The notes under the pieces are model-generated. The model ran no database searches. It saw only the letters and a list, made by a program, of their open reading frames with translations, and was not told the DNA's origin. This document shows positions 16,464 to 24,477 of a DNA stretch of 32,403 nucleotides, in pieces. Position 1 is the first letter of the stretch; each line of letters starts with the position of its first letter. Position numbers and translations under genes: made by a program. This DNA is from Hungatella sp. UBA7603 (GTDB lineage Bacteria > Bacillota > Clostridia > Lachnospirales > Lachnospiraceae), in NCBI GenBank assembly GCA_002478865.1, contig DLJZ01000012.1, forward strand, positions 1 to 32,403, written 5' to 3'.

Positions 16464-17240
16464 TTATTTGCTGTACTGCTTGATGTCACTAGGAGCAAAA
16501 CCAAAGCATTTTTTAAATACTTGAAAGAAGTAGGAGTAATCACTATATCCCAACATACGGGACACTTCATTCACTCTATTTTGAGGATTTCGAAGGAGTA
16601 TCTTGGCATTTATCATCTTCACCATAGTGACATAGTTAGAAAACCCTACTCCTGTTTCTTTTTTAAAGCACTTACTAAAATAAGAAGTTGAAATTAATAA
16701 CTCTTCGCAAATATCTGATAGAGAGATATTGCGTTGAATGTTTCGCTCCACATGATCGATTGCATTATATACAAGCTTTGAATATACTTCCCGGTTAGCA
16801 CGAATCGATTGAACTTTTCCTTCCAATGAATCTGTCTCCTCTTCTTCTTCATCTTTTTCTTTTTTTCTAGAGAGCGTGTCAACGGCCTTTTTTAATGCCT
16901 GCTCAAGTTCATCTGTCATAATAGGCTTTAACAGAAAATCACTGACACCGTAACGAATTGCTTTTTGGGCATACTCAAACTGACTGTACCCAGAAATTAT
17001 AATAAACTGGGTATCCTGTCTTTGCTGATTCACTTTTTCGATGATATCAAGACCATTAAATCCTGGCATTTGAATATCGATAATTACAATGTCTGGAGAT
17101 TCTCTGTGAATGAGCTCCAGACCAGCGATTCCGTCATAAGCTACCCCTGAGACTCTACAATAAAAGTCTTCCCAATGGGTTGATTGTGATATCGCTGTTA
17201 CTGCTATTTTATTGTCATCAATAATTACTACTGAATACAT
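16464..17240 (-). CDS. YesN-type response regulator (REC + AraC HTH)
   Basis: A 258-residue response regulator. The N-terminal receiver has the acid pocket IIDDN (Asp8, Asp9), phospho-acceptor Asp55 (IVIIDIQMPG) and the conserved lysine in FLLKPI. A charged Lys/Glu linker (KKEKDEEEEETD) follows near 125-140. The last about 100 residues contain two AraC-type helix-turn-helices (ISLSDICEELLISTSYFSKCF and VNEVSRMLGYSDYSYFFQVF). Phosphorylation by the adjacent YesM-type kinase should activate binding near the transporter promoter. The start is ATG 17240 with AAGGAG eight bases upstream; a GTG at 17249 overlaps that site and is rejected. It follows the kinase by 24 bases. Confidence 0.9.
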   Translation of the reverse strand: MYSVVIIDDNKIAVTAISQSTHWEDFYCRVSGVAYDGIAGLELIHRESPDIVIIDIQMPGFNGLDIIEKVNQQRQDTQFIIISGYSQFEYAQKAIRYGVSDFLLKPIMTDELEQALKKAVDTLSRKKEKDEEEEETDSLEGKVQSIRANREVYSKLVYNAIDHVERNIQRNISLSDICEELLISTSYFSKCFKKETGVGFSNYVTMVKMINAKILLRNPQNRVNEVSRMLGYSDYSYFFQVFKKCFGFAPSDIKQYSK

Positions 17241-17264
17241 AATGATCACTCCTTTTTCGCACTG

Positions 17265-19016
17265 CTAAGGCAAAGGAAATTCAAGCCTCACCTCCGTGTA
17301 ATGAAGATATTCCGACTCTATGAAAACACCATAATCAGGTCCATACATAAGTTGGATACGATCCTGAACATTCTTAATTCCAATTCGTTTTTTTCCCCCA
17401 TGGGTATGAAGGACAGAAACCAGCTTTTCGGGCGGAATTCCCTGTCCGTCATCCCATACTTTTATAATCAGACGATCTTTGTCATGATATACAGATATGC
17501 GAATGGTACACAAACCTATCTTTGGCTCCATGCCATGAACCAGAGAATTCTCAATAATTGGCTGTAAGATACAGCTTGGTATCATTGTATTTATAAGGCT
17601 ATCGTCCACATCCCACATAATGTTTAATCGATCCGGATAAATATTGTTATATAGTTCCAGGTAATTTTCTGCATACTCTATTTCTATGCTTAAGCTACAA
17701 GTAGTCTGAGTGCGGTTAATGTTACCTCTGAAAAATTTAGATAAGAAACAGATCAGCCGGCTGACCTCTTTATCTCCATTAATCTGAGCTATACCATTGA
17801 TGGATTGAAGAACATTAAATAAAAAGTGAGGGTTAACCTGTGCCTGGAGCTCATGATATTTGAATTCCAGAAGCAAATATTCATTCTGCTGCTGTATTTC
17901 TTTTGCCTTTACAATCTCACCCATGAGATTTTGTATTCTACCTGCCATCTCATGAATGTGGGTTGAGAGTACATCCATCTGATCACCTTTAGAGAAAGTG
18001 GTGACTTCCATATCAAAGTTACCCTTTGATATTTCACCGATGTTGTGTAGCAATATCTGAAGATTCCTTGCCATATTTCCAAACATCAACCACAAAAAGA
18101 TAACAATAAATACGATCAAAAGAAGCCCCATCGCAGATATAAAGTAAAGTAGGTCAGAAAGCGCCCTGTACTTTTTCGTCAAATCCACCTCATGGGAAAT
18201 CCGTAGCCGACTTCTGCTAATAAAGTATTCTGCATTCAGATAATTATGGTTTTTATCCTTTTGACTTATTTCCAAGAAGTTACGTTTCCCATCCTTGCCA
18301 ACCATGTTAGTGGTAGAAAAGAGCAATTCCTCATTCCTGTCATACAGAGTGTAATTTCCCACTTTATTGCTGTCGATATTTTGAAAAATTTCTTTTAGTG
18401 AAGCATTCTGTACCTCTGCGATAACGCTACCGCTGAACTTCATGGTTCCCTGATCAAACAAATTTCTCATTAAAATAATCCCACTCTCGTTGGGACTGCT
18501 GGTCCATACGATATTACCTGGTTGATCGGAAAGATTTTCTAAATTCTTAAAATATAGCTCCTGAACCGCCTGATTATCTGGCTTTTCTTCTCTTATTCTA
18601 GAATCTCTGTAAACAAGATATACGTTGTTAGATGAATCAACGATAGCAACCCAGTTAATATCATAATTTGCACTAAGCATCTCTTCCAGGCGTTTTTGAA
18701 TTCTCTGTTTTAAGATAGGTAATTCTGTTTCACCCGATCCATTCATCTGACTTAAAAGTGGAGCAAATCGTTCATTCGTGGCAGATAGGGGTATGGTATC
18801 CTCTACCAGTTCCTTTAAGGAAATATCGATATTTCTGCAAATCTGCTCCGTTAAGGTATCTGACTGGTTGGTTAGCTCTGTCTTAAACCAGTTACTACTA
18901 ACTTTATAAATGCATATCAACGCTCCCAGAAATGTAACACCTAAAAGAACGGTGACCGCTATCATTTTAGAATAAAGGGTCTTTCTAAAACGGATTCTTT
19001 TTTCGGCAGGTTTCAT
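17265..19016 (-). CDS. YesM-type sensor histidine kinase
   Basis: A 583-residue membrane kinase. Membrane span 1 is about residues 18-40 and span 2 about 288-314; the 245 residues between them form an extracellular sensor of Cache-like pattern. A HAMP domain (about 315-370) leads to the His_kinase domain with phospho-acceptor His397 in QAQVNPHFLFN, then the ATP-binding N-box (IIENSLVHG) and G-box (WDDGQGIP). This LytS/YesM class usually senses extracellular oligosaccharides or their binding proteins and pairs with AraC-type regulators, as it does here. AGGAGG precedes the ATG by six bases. It lies 78 bases after the permease gene without an obvious terminator, so it is probably in the same transcript. 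Confidence 0.9.
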   Translation of the reverse strand: MKPAEKRIRFRKTLYSKMIAVTVLLGVTFLGALICIYKVSSNWFKTELTNQSDTLTEQICRNIDISLKELVEDTIPLSATNERFAPLLSQMNGSGETELPILKQRIQKRLEEMLSANYDINWVAIVDSSNNVYLVYRDSRIREEKPDNQAVQELYFKNLENLSDQPGNIVWTSSPNESGIILMRNLFDQGTMKFSGSVIAEVQNASLKEIFQNIDSNKVGNYTLYDRNEELLFSTTNMVGKDGKRNFLEISQKDKNHNYLNAEYFISRSRLRISHEVDLTKKYRALSDLLYFISAMGLLLIVFIVIFLWLMFGNMARNLQILLHNIGEISKGNFDMEVTTFSKGDQMDVLSTHIHEMAGRIQNLMGEIVKAKEIQQQNEYLLLEFKYHELQAQVNPHFLFNVLQSINGIAQINGDKEVSRLICFLSKFFRGNINRTQTTCSLSIEIEYAENYLELYNNIYPDRLNIMWDVDDSLINTMIPSCILQPIIENSLVHGMEPKIGLCTIRISVYHDKDRLIIKVWDDGQGIPPEKLVSVLHTHGGKKRIGIKNVQDRIQLMYGPDYGVFIESEYLHYTEVRLEFPLP

Positions 19017-19094
19017 CAGCCACCTCCTGTTTTTTCCAACTATATCAACTCATAATAAGAATGTCAACGACAGAAAGCGACTGCTAGCCAAAGA

Positions 19095-19919
19095 TCAACC
19101 CTTAACCGCGCCGGAAGTGATTCCTCCGATAATATATTTTTGTAACATTAGATACAGCATCAAAATCGGGATAATGGAAAGAATGAACAGTGCAAATGCA
19201 AGACCTAGTTCAATGCTGTTCTCTCCAAAAAAGAAATACTGTGTCAGCGGAATGTTTCGTACCGCCTTTTGTTGAAGCAGTGTCAGAGACATCTGGAAAT
19301 CGTTCCACACATTTAGCGAATTTAAAATGATAGAGGTCATTACAATCGGCTTCATAAGCGGAAATACGATGCGAAAGAAGGTGGAATATAATCCAGCGCC
19401 ATCAATGTTTGCGGATTCTTCCAGCTCCTTTGGGATGCTCTTTACAAAGCCAGATACCAAAAGTACCGTAAAGGCTATCTGAAACCCTACTTTTGCCATA
19501 ATGAATCCATGAAGGGTATTTAACAGCTTCCATTTTGTCATATCAATATAGAGCGGCGTCATAATCGACTGAAATGGAATGATCATCGCTCCTATAAACA
19601 GATAATAAATTCCGTTATAAAACCAGTTGTTCTTTCTGGCAATAATATAGGAAGCCATGGTACAAATTAAAGTGATAATGACTACGGATACCACCGTAGT
19701 TACCAAGCTGTTTTTAAGGGCAAGACCATAATTTGAGGCTTCAATGGCACGTGTAAAGTTATCCCAGTGAATCATCTTTGGAAATGCCAGACGATTGGCA
19801 ACCATCTCTGGTTTTGATTTTACGGAGTAAATAATTGCAATATAAAAAGGACTGGAAACCAAAAGTGTTACTGCAATTTTCAAAAGAAGTGTTAAGCTGT
19901 TTTTTAATGACCGGCTCAT
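19095..19919 (-). CDS. ABC sugar transporter permease, MalG/CUT1 type
   Basis: A 274-residue inner-membrane permease with six predicted spans. The EAA loop that contacts the ATPase is ELEESANIDGAGLYSTFF, followed by IVFPLMKP. The C-terminal YIIGGITSGAVKG is typical of MalG-type subunits in the CUT1 family, which import oligosaccharides. The start codon overlaps the stop of the partner permease (TAATG), so translation is coupled. No ATPase gene is in the window; CUT1 systems of this kind commonly share an MsiK/MsmK-type ATPase encoded elsewhere. Confidence 0.9.
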   Translation of the reverse strand: MSRSLKNSLTLLLKIAVTLLVSSPFYIAIIYSVKSKPEMVANRLAFPKMIHWDNFTRAIEASNYGLALKNSLVTTVVSVVIITLICTMASYIIARKNNWFYNGIYYLFIGAMIIPFQSIMTPLYIDMTKWKLLNTLHGFIMAKVGFQIAFTVLLVSGFVKSIPKELEESANIDGAGLYSTFFRIVFPLMKPIVMTSIILNSLNVWNDFQMSLTLLQQKAVRNIPLTQYFFFGENSIELGLAFALFILSIIPILMLYLMLQKYIIGGITSGAVKG

Positions 19920-20773
19920 TATATTTCCACCTCCCTGGCTCTTAGATTCTTTGATACCAGAGTACTAACAGCAAAAATAGCTAAGGTAAATACCACCGCA
20001 ATTGCCTGTCCGTAACCTGCTTTAAAGTAAGTAAATAAATTATTATAGATTAACATAGCCACTGTCTCTGATGCTCGCCCCGGCCCGCCTGCGGTTGCTG
20101 CCATGGGATAATCAAACACCTTCATTCCCCAAGCTAGTAAAAGTGTAAAGTTTGCTGTCACTGCCGGAGCAATCATTGGAAACGTAATTGCTTTAAACTT
20201 CTGCCATGGGGTAGCACCTTCTAGTTCAGCCGCTTCATAATAATCTTTGGAAACTCCTTGAATTGCCGCGATGTAAACCACCATGCAATATCCCGTATCT
20301 CTCCAAATTGAGATCACTGAGAGTCCAAACATAACCCAGACTGTGCTGCCTAGTGGACTCGGAATCCCAAAAACATCAAAAAACACATCACTGTATACAT
20401 ATCTCCAAATATAAGAAGATAATACGAGACTAAGACAATAAGGAACAAAGATACAAGTCCTTAAAATATTGTTGATTTTTGATTTCTTAGATATCATCAA
20501 GGCAAAAAGCAAACCAAAAATATTAGAAAATACCATTGTGACTGCAGTAAAGATTAGTGTGTTTTTTATGGCATTTAGAACATTAGTATCCTGAAAAATG
20601 CGGATATAATTGCTAAATCCCACATATTTTTTTACAGGACTCATTCCATCCCACTTTGTAAAGGAAATGGGGAATCCTTGCAAAAATGGGTAGACCACAA
20701 AGATTGCGAATATAATCAGTGCCGGCAATACAAAGGTAAATTCCTGTAGCCGTTTTTTTGTTTTCCGGTTCAT
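19919..20773 (-). CDS. ABC sugar transporter permease, MalF/CUT1 type
   Basis: A 284-residue membrane protein with six predicted spans, partner of the MalG-type permease downstream. The EAA loop is YEAAELEGATPWQKFKAITF, followed by PMIAP. The N-terminal segment (FVVYPFLQGFPISFTKWDG) and the PGRASETVAMLIYNNLF stretch are characteristic of CUT1 MalF/UgpA-like subunits. GGAGG sits five bases before the ATG. A terminator-like hairpin lies between it and the upstream binding-protein gene, so the permeases are probably expressed at a lower level than the binding protein. Confidence 0.9.
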   Translation of the reverse strand: MNRKTKKRLQEFTFVLPALIIFAIFVVYPFLQGFPISFTKWDGMSPVKKYVGFSNYIRIFQDTNVLNAIKNTLIFTAVTMVFSNIFGLLFALMISKKSKINNILRTCIFVPYCLSLVLSSYIWRYVYSDVFFDVFGIPSPLGSTVWVMFGLSVISIWRDTGYCMVVYIAAIQGVSKDYYEAAELEGATPWQKFKAITFPMIAPAVTANFTLLLAWGMKVFDYPMAATAGGPGRASETVAMLIYNNLFTYFKAGYGQAIAVVFTLAIFAVSTLVSKNLRAREVEI

Positions 20774-20790
20774 TCATGCCTCCAATCTAT

Positions 20791-20839
20791 TAAAAAAGTC
20801 AGGGTTACACATAGCTAAAGCTACTGGCCACCCTGACTT
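20791..20839 (-). terminator. Intercistronic terminator between binding protein and permeases
   Basis: AAGTCAGGGT (20796-20805) and ACCCTGACTT (20830-20839) form a perfect 10-base stem; on the minus strand it is followed by TTTTTT. It sits 28 bases after the binding-protein stop and inside the operon, so it probably causes partial termination. Confidence 0.85.
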
Positions 20840-20866
20840 CGTGATTTATAATATTACTTCATGAAA

Positions 20867-22219
20867 TTACTGTCTGATGGATGCGATCTCATAATCAATA
20901 TCCTGAAGTAATTTTGCTACATCACGCTTGCTGTCATCCAAAGTGACAAACTCCTGAAGCTTGGTGCGGAATGCAGTAGAATATTCAGATGTATAATCTG
21001 GTACAAGACTCTTAGATACAATCATATCGTTATCGATATATGATTTGATCTCCTTGATAAATTCGTCTGCATCATCGGTTGAAACAGTTACGTTACTTGT
21101 CATTAACTTAGCTGTATTCATCCATACCTTAGAGCTATCCTCACTAGCAAAGTAGTTTAATAAAGTCATAACTGCTTCTTTTTGCTTTGTCTGAGATGAT
21201 ACTACGAATACGTCATCAATACCAACCCATAATTTATTTTCCTTAGGATTGTCTGACCAAGGAGTTGGGAACATTCCAAATTCTCCGTCAGGACTAGCTG
21301 CAATTACATCTCCCATGAGCCAGCCACCGTTCATGTACATAGGTCTCTGACCTGCTGCAAAGTTCTGAATTCCCTGAGTCTGGTCAACGGCTGTATCACC
21401 TGCATCTTTATAAGAAGCGAATTTAGAGAACATTTCCATTGCTTCTTTTACCTTCTCATTGTCAGACAGTTCTTTCTTGCCTTCCTGAGAATCTCTCCAT
21501 ACACTTTCGTTTCCAGTTGCTGCTGCCATACTTGTAAAGAAGGAGTCAAGCTCATGGAATACTCCATGAATGAAGTTGTAAGGGTGAATGAAAGGTTTAA
21601 TTCCTTTATCATTAAATGTATCAGCTACTTTAAAGAATTCTTCTTTGGTTTTTGGAGCTTCTACTCCAGCTTCTTTAAACATCTTCTTGTTGTAGAAAGT
21701 TGCCTTTACCTGAGCATCGATTGGGAAGCCATATACTCCGCCGTCAATGGTACACTCGTCAGCAAGCATTGGAAGAACATTCTTCATGCAATCTTCGCCT
21801 TTTAAATCCATAAAATAGCCGCCATCAACAAATTCTTTCATTGTCTGAGGTTTTCCAAACATAATATCTGGAGCTTCGCCTGCAGCAATATAATTTTTAT
21901 AAGTAGCGATGTAAGAGGATGAAGCTACAACTTCCACGTCTACTTTAATACCTGGGTTTTCTGCTTCAAAAGATGCGATCATAGCGTCCAAAGCATCTCT
22001 TTTTGACTGCTCTCCCATGTAATGAACCAGGCGTACAGTCACTTGATCTCCACTGCCTGTTTTAGCAGTGTCAACTTTGCTCTCTGTCTCTTTTGTCTCC
22101 TGGCTTGAAACCTCCCCAACGGTTTCTGTTTTACTTCCTGAGGAGCAGCCTACCATAGTTGCGGCCATAAGACCGGCTAACAAGAGGGCTGAAGCACGTT
22201 TAAAATACATTTTTTTCAT
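20867..22219 (-). CDS. Extracellular solute-binding lipoprotein (CUT1 family)
   Basis: A 450-residue binding lipoprotein. The signal peptide (KKMYFKRASALLLAGLMAATMVGC) ends in a lipobox, with Cys25 as the lipid attachment site. A Ser/Thr/Glu-rich tether follows, then a type 1 solute-binding domain (EAENPGIKVDVEVV; AAGEAPDIMFGKPQTM; YNKKMFKEAGVEAPKTKEEF; MYMNGGWLMGD), all typical of oligosaccharide-binding proteins. The ligand cannot be read directly. The downstream permeases, YesMN pair and CE15-like esterase suggest an acidic or esterified plant oligosaccharide. An AAGGAGG ribosome site precedes the ATG. It is the first gene of the locus. Confidence 0.9.
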   Translation of the reverse strand: MKKMYFKRASALLLAGLMAATMVGCSSGSKTETVGEVSSQETKETESKVDTAKTGSGDQVTVRLVHYMGEQSKRDALDAMIASFEAENPGIKVDVEVVASSSYIATYKNYIAAGEAPDIMFGKPQTMKEFVDGGYFMDLKGEDCMKNVLPMLADECTIDGGVYGFPIDAQVKATFYNKKMFKEAGVEAPKTKEEFFKVADTFNDKGIKPFIHPYNFIHGVFHELDSFFTSMAAATGNESVWRDSQEGKKELSDNEKVKEAMEMFSKFASYKDAGDTAVDQTQGIQNFAAGQRPMYMNGGWLMGDVIAASPDGEFGMFPTPWSDNPKENKLWVGIDDVFVVSSQTKQKEAVMTLLNYFASEDSSKVWMNTAKLMTSNVTVSTDDADEFIKEIKSYIDNDMIVSKSLVPDYTSEYSTAFRTKLQEFVTLDDSKRDVAKLLQDIDYEIASIRQ

Positions 22220-22303
22220 TTTACTTCCTCCTTAAAATTAGGTTAGTAATACTACCTTCTAAATATTTTAGCAAACGAAAGCGTAAGGTCATATATTATT
22301 TTT

Positions 22304-22359
22304 TTGTTGTATTATTATTTTTCTTGTCATTTTTACGCAGCCTAGGCATAATACAACAA
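22304..22359. promoter_or_regulatory. 12-base inverted repeat upstream of the binding-protein gene
   Basis: TTGTTGTATTAT (22304-22315) and ATAATACAACAA (22348-22359) are perfect inverted arms separated by 32 bases that include CCTAGG. A related dyad ATTGT-GTATCA-ACAAT follows at about 22372-22387. These lie 85-170 bases before the start of the binding-protein gene and are candidate YesN binding sites. Confidence 0.5.
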
Positions 22360-22420
22360 TATATTCTAATTATTGTGTATCAACAATTCATTTTATCGGT
22401 TTATATTATAAGAAGGCATT

Positions 22421-22499
22421 AAAATACCTGAAATGATACCACCTATGTTTTCATAACTTTAAAAATCATAAGCATAGGTTGCATCTTTTCAGGTATTCT
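22421..22499 (-). terminator. Terminator hairpin of radA
   Basis: AATACCTGAAA (22423-22433) pairs with TTTCAGGTATT (22487-22497), and ACCTATG (22441-22447) with CATAGGT (22473-22479), forming a long interrupted stem. On the minus strand it ends in ATTTTAA. It begins eight bases after the radA stop. Confidence 0.75.
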
Positions 22500-22506
22500 A
22501 TATCAA

Positions 22507-23898
22507 TTAATCTGACAATCCTACAATTGCGTCCCTGACATTTCCCACTCCAATCAGGCGAATGCCGGATATAGGACCCATCTTTTCCATACATATCTTG
22601 GGAAGGATACAAGTCTTAAATCCAAGTTTTTTGGCTTCATTGACTCTTTGCTGAGCCATAGAAACTGCGCGAACCTCTCCAGATAAACCCACCTCTCCAA
22701 ATATAATGGTTTTGGAATCCACCGCCCGATCCTTCATGCTTGACACTATGGCCATGAGGATTGCAAGATCAAGGGCCGGCTCGTTCATCCGAAGCCCTCC
22801 TGTGATATTCACATACGCATCAAAATGGGAGAGGTCATAATGGCATCGTTTCTCAAGAACTGCCATAAGAAGGTTCACTCGGTTATAATCGGTACCTGCT
22901 GCGGTTCGTCTTGGCATACCAAATGCAGTTGCAGTAATTAAGGCCTGAACCTCCAAAAGCATGGGTCTTGTCCCTTCCATGGAGCAGGCTACTACAGCAC
23001 CAGAGGCATCTTCTGGTCTCCCACTTAACATAAACTCAGAAGGGTTTGCTACTTCTGCTAAGCCGCTTTCCACCATTTCAAAGACTCCAATTTCGTTAGT
23101 AGAACCAAATCTGTTTTTAACTCCACGTATAATTCGGTAAGAGGCACTTCTCTCTCCTTCAAAGTAAAGGACCGTATCCACCATATGCTCTAGAACTCTT
23201 GGACCTGCCACAACTCCTTCTTTGGTCACATGGCCCACAAGAAACACAGCAATTCCTGAACCTTTCGCAATTTGCAGAAGAATATTTGTAGATTCCCTCA
23301 CCTGACTTACACTTCCTGGAGCAGAGGAGATCTCCTCCCGGAACATGGTCTGTATGGAGTCGATAATTACAACATCTGGTTTTTCCTCCCTTATGGCACC
23401 TTCAATTAAATCCAGGCTGGTCTCACAAAGAAATAACAAATCTCCAGTTATTTCTCCAATCCGGTTTGCCCTTAACTTAATCTGTTTTAGAGATTCTTCT
23501 CCTGATATGTAAAGAACCTTTCGTCCGGAAGCAGCAAGGTTTTTGCAGACCTGTAACAGTAAGGTGGATTTCCCGATTCCTGGATCTCCTCCCACCAATA
23601 TTAAAGATCCTTTTACAACGCCTCCCCCAAGCACCCGGTCCAGTTCATCGTATCCCGTTTTCATACGGTCTTGTTCATCTAAGAGAATTTCAGACAGTCT
23701 GCTGGGCTTCGCCTTTATGCCAGAATGACCACCTTCACTTACGGCTCCTATCCCTCTTTTCGTGACAGGCTCTTTCTTCCCCACAGGCTCTTCCACAAAT
23801 GTATTCCAATCCTTACATCCTGGACACTGTCCCAGCCACTTTGCAGACTCATATCCACATTCCTTGCAAAAAAATGCGGTCGTCTTCGCCTTTGCCAT
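22507..23898 (-). CDS. radA: DNA repair protein RadA (Sms)
   Basis: A 463-residue RecA-like ATPase that aids branch migration and recombination intermediate processing. Features in order: a C4 zinc finger (Cys11, 14, 25, 28), Walker A GGDPGIGKST (103-112), Walker B VVIIDSIQT, the RadA-specific KNRFGSTNEIG motif, and a C-terminal Lon-like domain (GGLRMNEPALDLAILMAI; FGEVGLSGEVR). All key motifs are intact and the length is normal. AAGGAGG lies six bases before the ATG. radA follows clpC in many Firmicutes; here a small gene and a terminator intervene. Confidence 0.95.
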   Translation of the reverse strand: MAKAKTTAFFCKECGYESAKWLGQCPGCKDWNTFVEEPVGKKEPVTKRGIGAVSEGGHSGIKAKPSRLSEILLDEQDRMKTGYDELDRVLGGGVVKGSLILVGGDPGIGKSTLLLQVCKNLAASGRKVLYISGEESLKQIKLRANRIGEITGDLLFLCETSLDLIEGAIREEKPDVVIIDSIQTMFREEISSAPGSVSQVRESTNILLQIAKGSGIAVFLVGHVTKEGVVAGPRVLEHMVDTVLYFEGERSASYRIIRGVKNRFGSTNEIGVFEMVESGLAEVANPSEFMLSGRPEDASGAVVACSMEGTRPMLLEVQALITATAFGMPRRTAAGTDYNRVNLLMAVLEKRCHYDLSHFDAYVNITGGLRMNEPALDLAILMAIVSSMKDRAVDSKTIIFGEVGLSGEVRAVSMAQQRVNEAKKLGFKTCILPKICMEKMGPISGIRLIGVGNVRDAIVGLSD

Positions 23899-23910
23899 CT
23901 GCTTCCTCCT

Positions 23911-23954
23911 TAAAAAAACTGGGCCCAGCTCTTTTTAAAGAACCGAACCCAGCT
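23911..23954 (-). terminator. Terminator of the 137-residue gene
   Basis: On the minus strand AGCTGGGTTCGGTTCTT pairs along its whole length with AAGAGCTGGGCCCAGTT using several G-U pairs, and a T-run follows. The G-U pairs exist only in the minus-strand RNA, which fixes the orientation. It ends just before the radA ribosome site. Confidence 0.8.
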
Positions 23955-23964
23955 AGTATTTCTT

Positions 23965-24378
23965 TTATTTACGGTTGATCTTTACAGATACCGGTGTTCC
24001 TTCATTTAGCTCAACGCTTACATAAAGCTTACCACTCATATTGGTTCTCATGCTTCCAGCAGCTTCGCCTTCTACATAAACCTCATATTCGGTATCTTCT
24101 GCTAACTGAACGGTTAATTGTGCATCTTTATCACCCTCAACCAAAAATACTACTCCGTCATTGGATACTGCAAAATTCTCTACTGCGGTACCAGGTACGG
24201 ATTCGTATACAAACATGCCGTTTCGCTCCAGCTTGGTTATCTCATAGAAAGTCTTAACTTTATATAAATCACCTGCGTGTTCAAAATCCTGTAATTTTGA
24301 CTTTGTTCCTAATTTGTAATTACCAAAACTGATTGTTCCGTCTTGCTCAGTGCGGATTAACTCTTCAATTACCGGCAT
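23965..24378 (-). CDS. Conserved small protein between clpC and radA, function unknown
   Basis: A 137-residue soluble protein with no signal peptide or membrane span. It is rich in alternating polar/hydrophobic strands (LTVQLAEDTEYEVYVEGEA; SGKLYVSVELNEGTPVSVKI) and looks all-beta. From memory, homologues in Lachnospiraceae have been labelled endosialidase, but nothing in this short protein supports catalysis, so that label should not be trusted. GGAGGG precedes the ATG by seven bases. A TATAAT (24448-24453, minus strand) lies upstream as a possible own -10 box, and it has a dedicated terminator. It may be transcribed alone or with clpC. Confidence 0.7.
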   Translation of the reverse strand: MPVIEELIRTEQDGTISFGNYKLGTKSKLQDFEHAGDLYKVKTFYEITKLERNGMFVYESVPGTAVENFAVSNDGVVFLVEGDKDAQLTVQLAEDTEYEVYVEGEAAGSMRTNMSGKLYVSVELNEGTPVSVKINRK

Positions 24379-24477
24379 CGGTTTGCCCTCCTAGTATTTT
24401 GTTTACTTATCCCTAATTGCGAAGCATAGATGCCATCGCTTGTAGCTATTATACACGAATCAGCGGGAAATGGCTAG

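Noticed and set aside
22260..22300. Possible catabolite-responsive element around GCAAACGAAAGCG before the transporter operon
   Set aside because: It matches the CRE consensus at too few positions to call.
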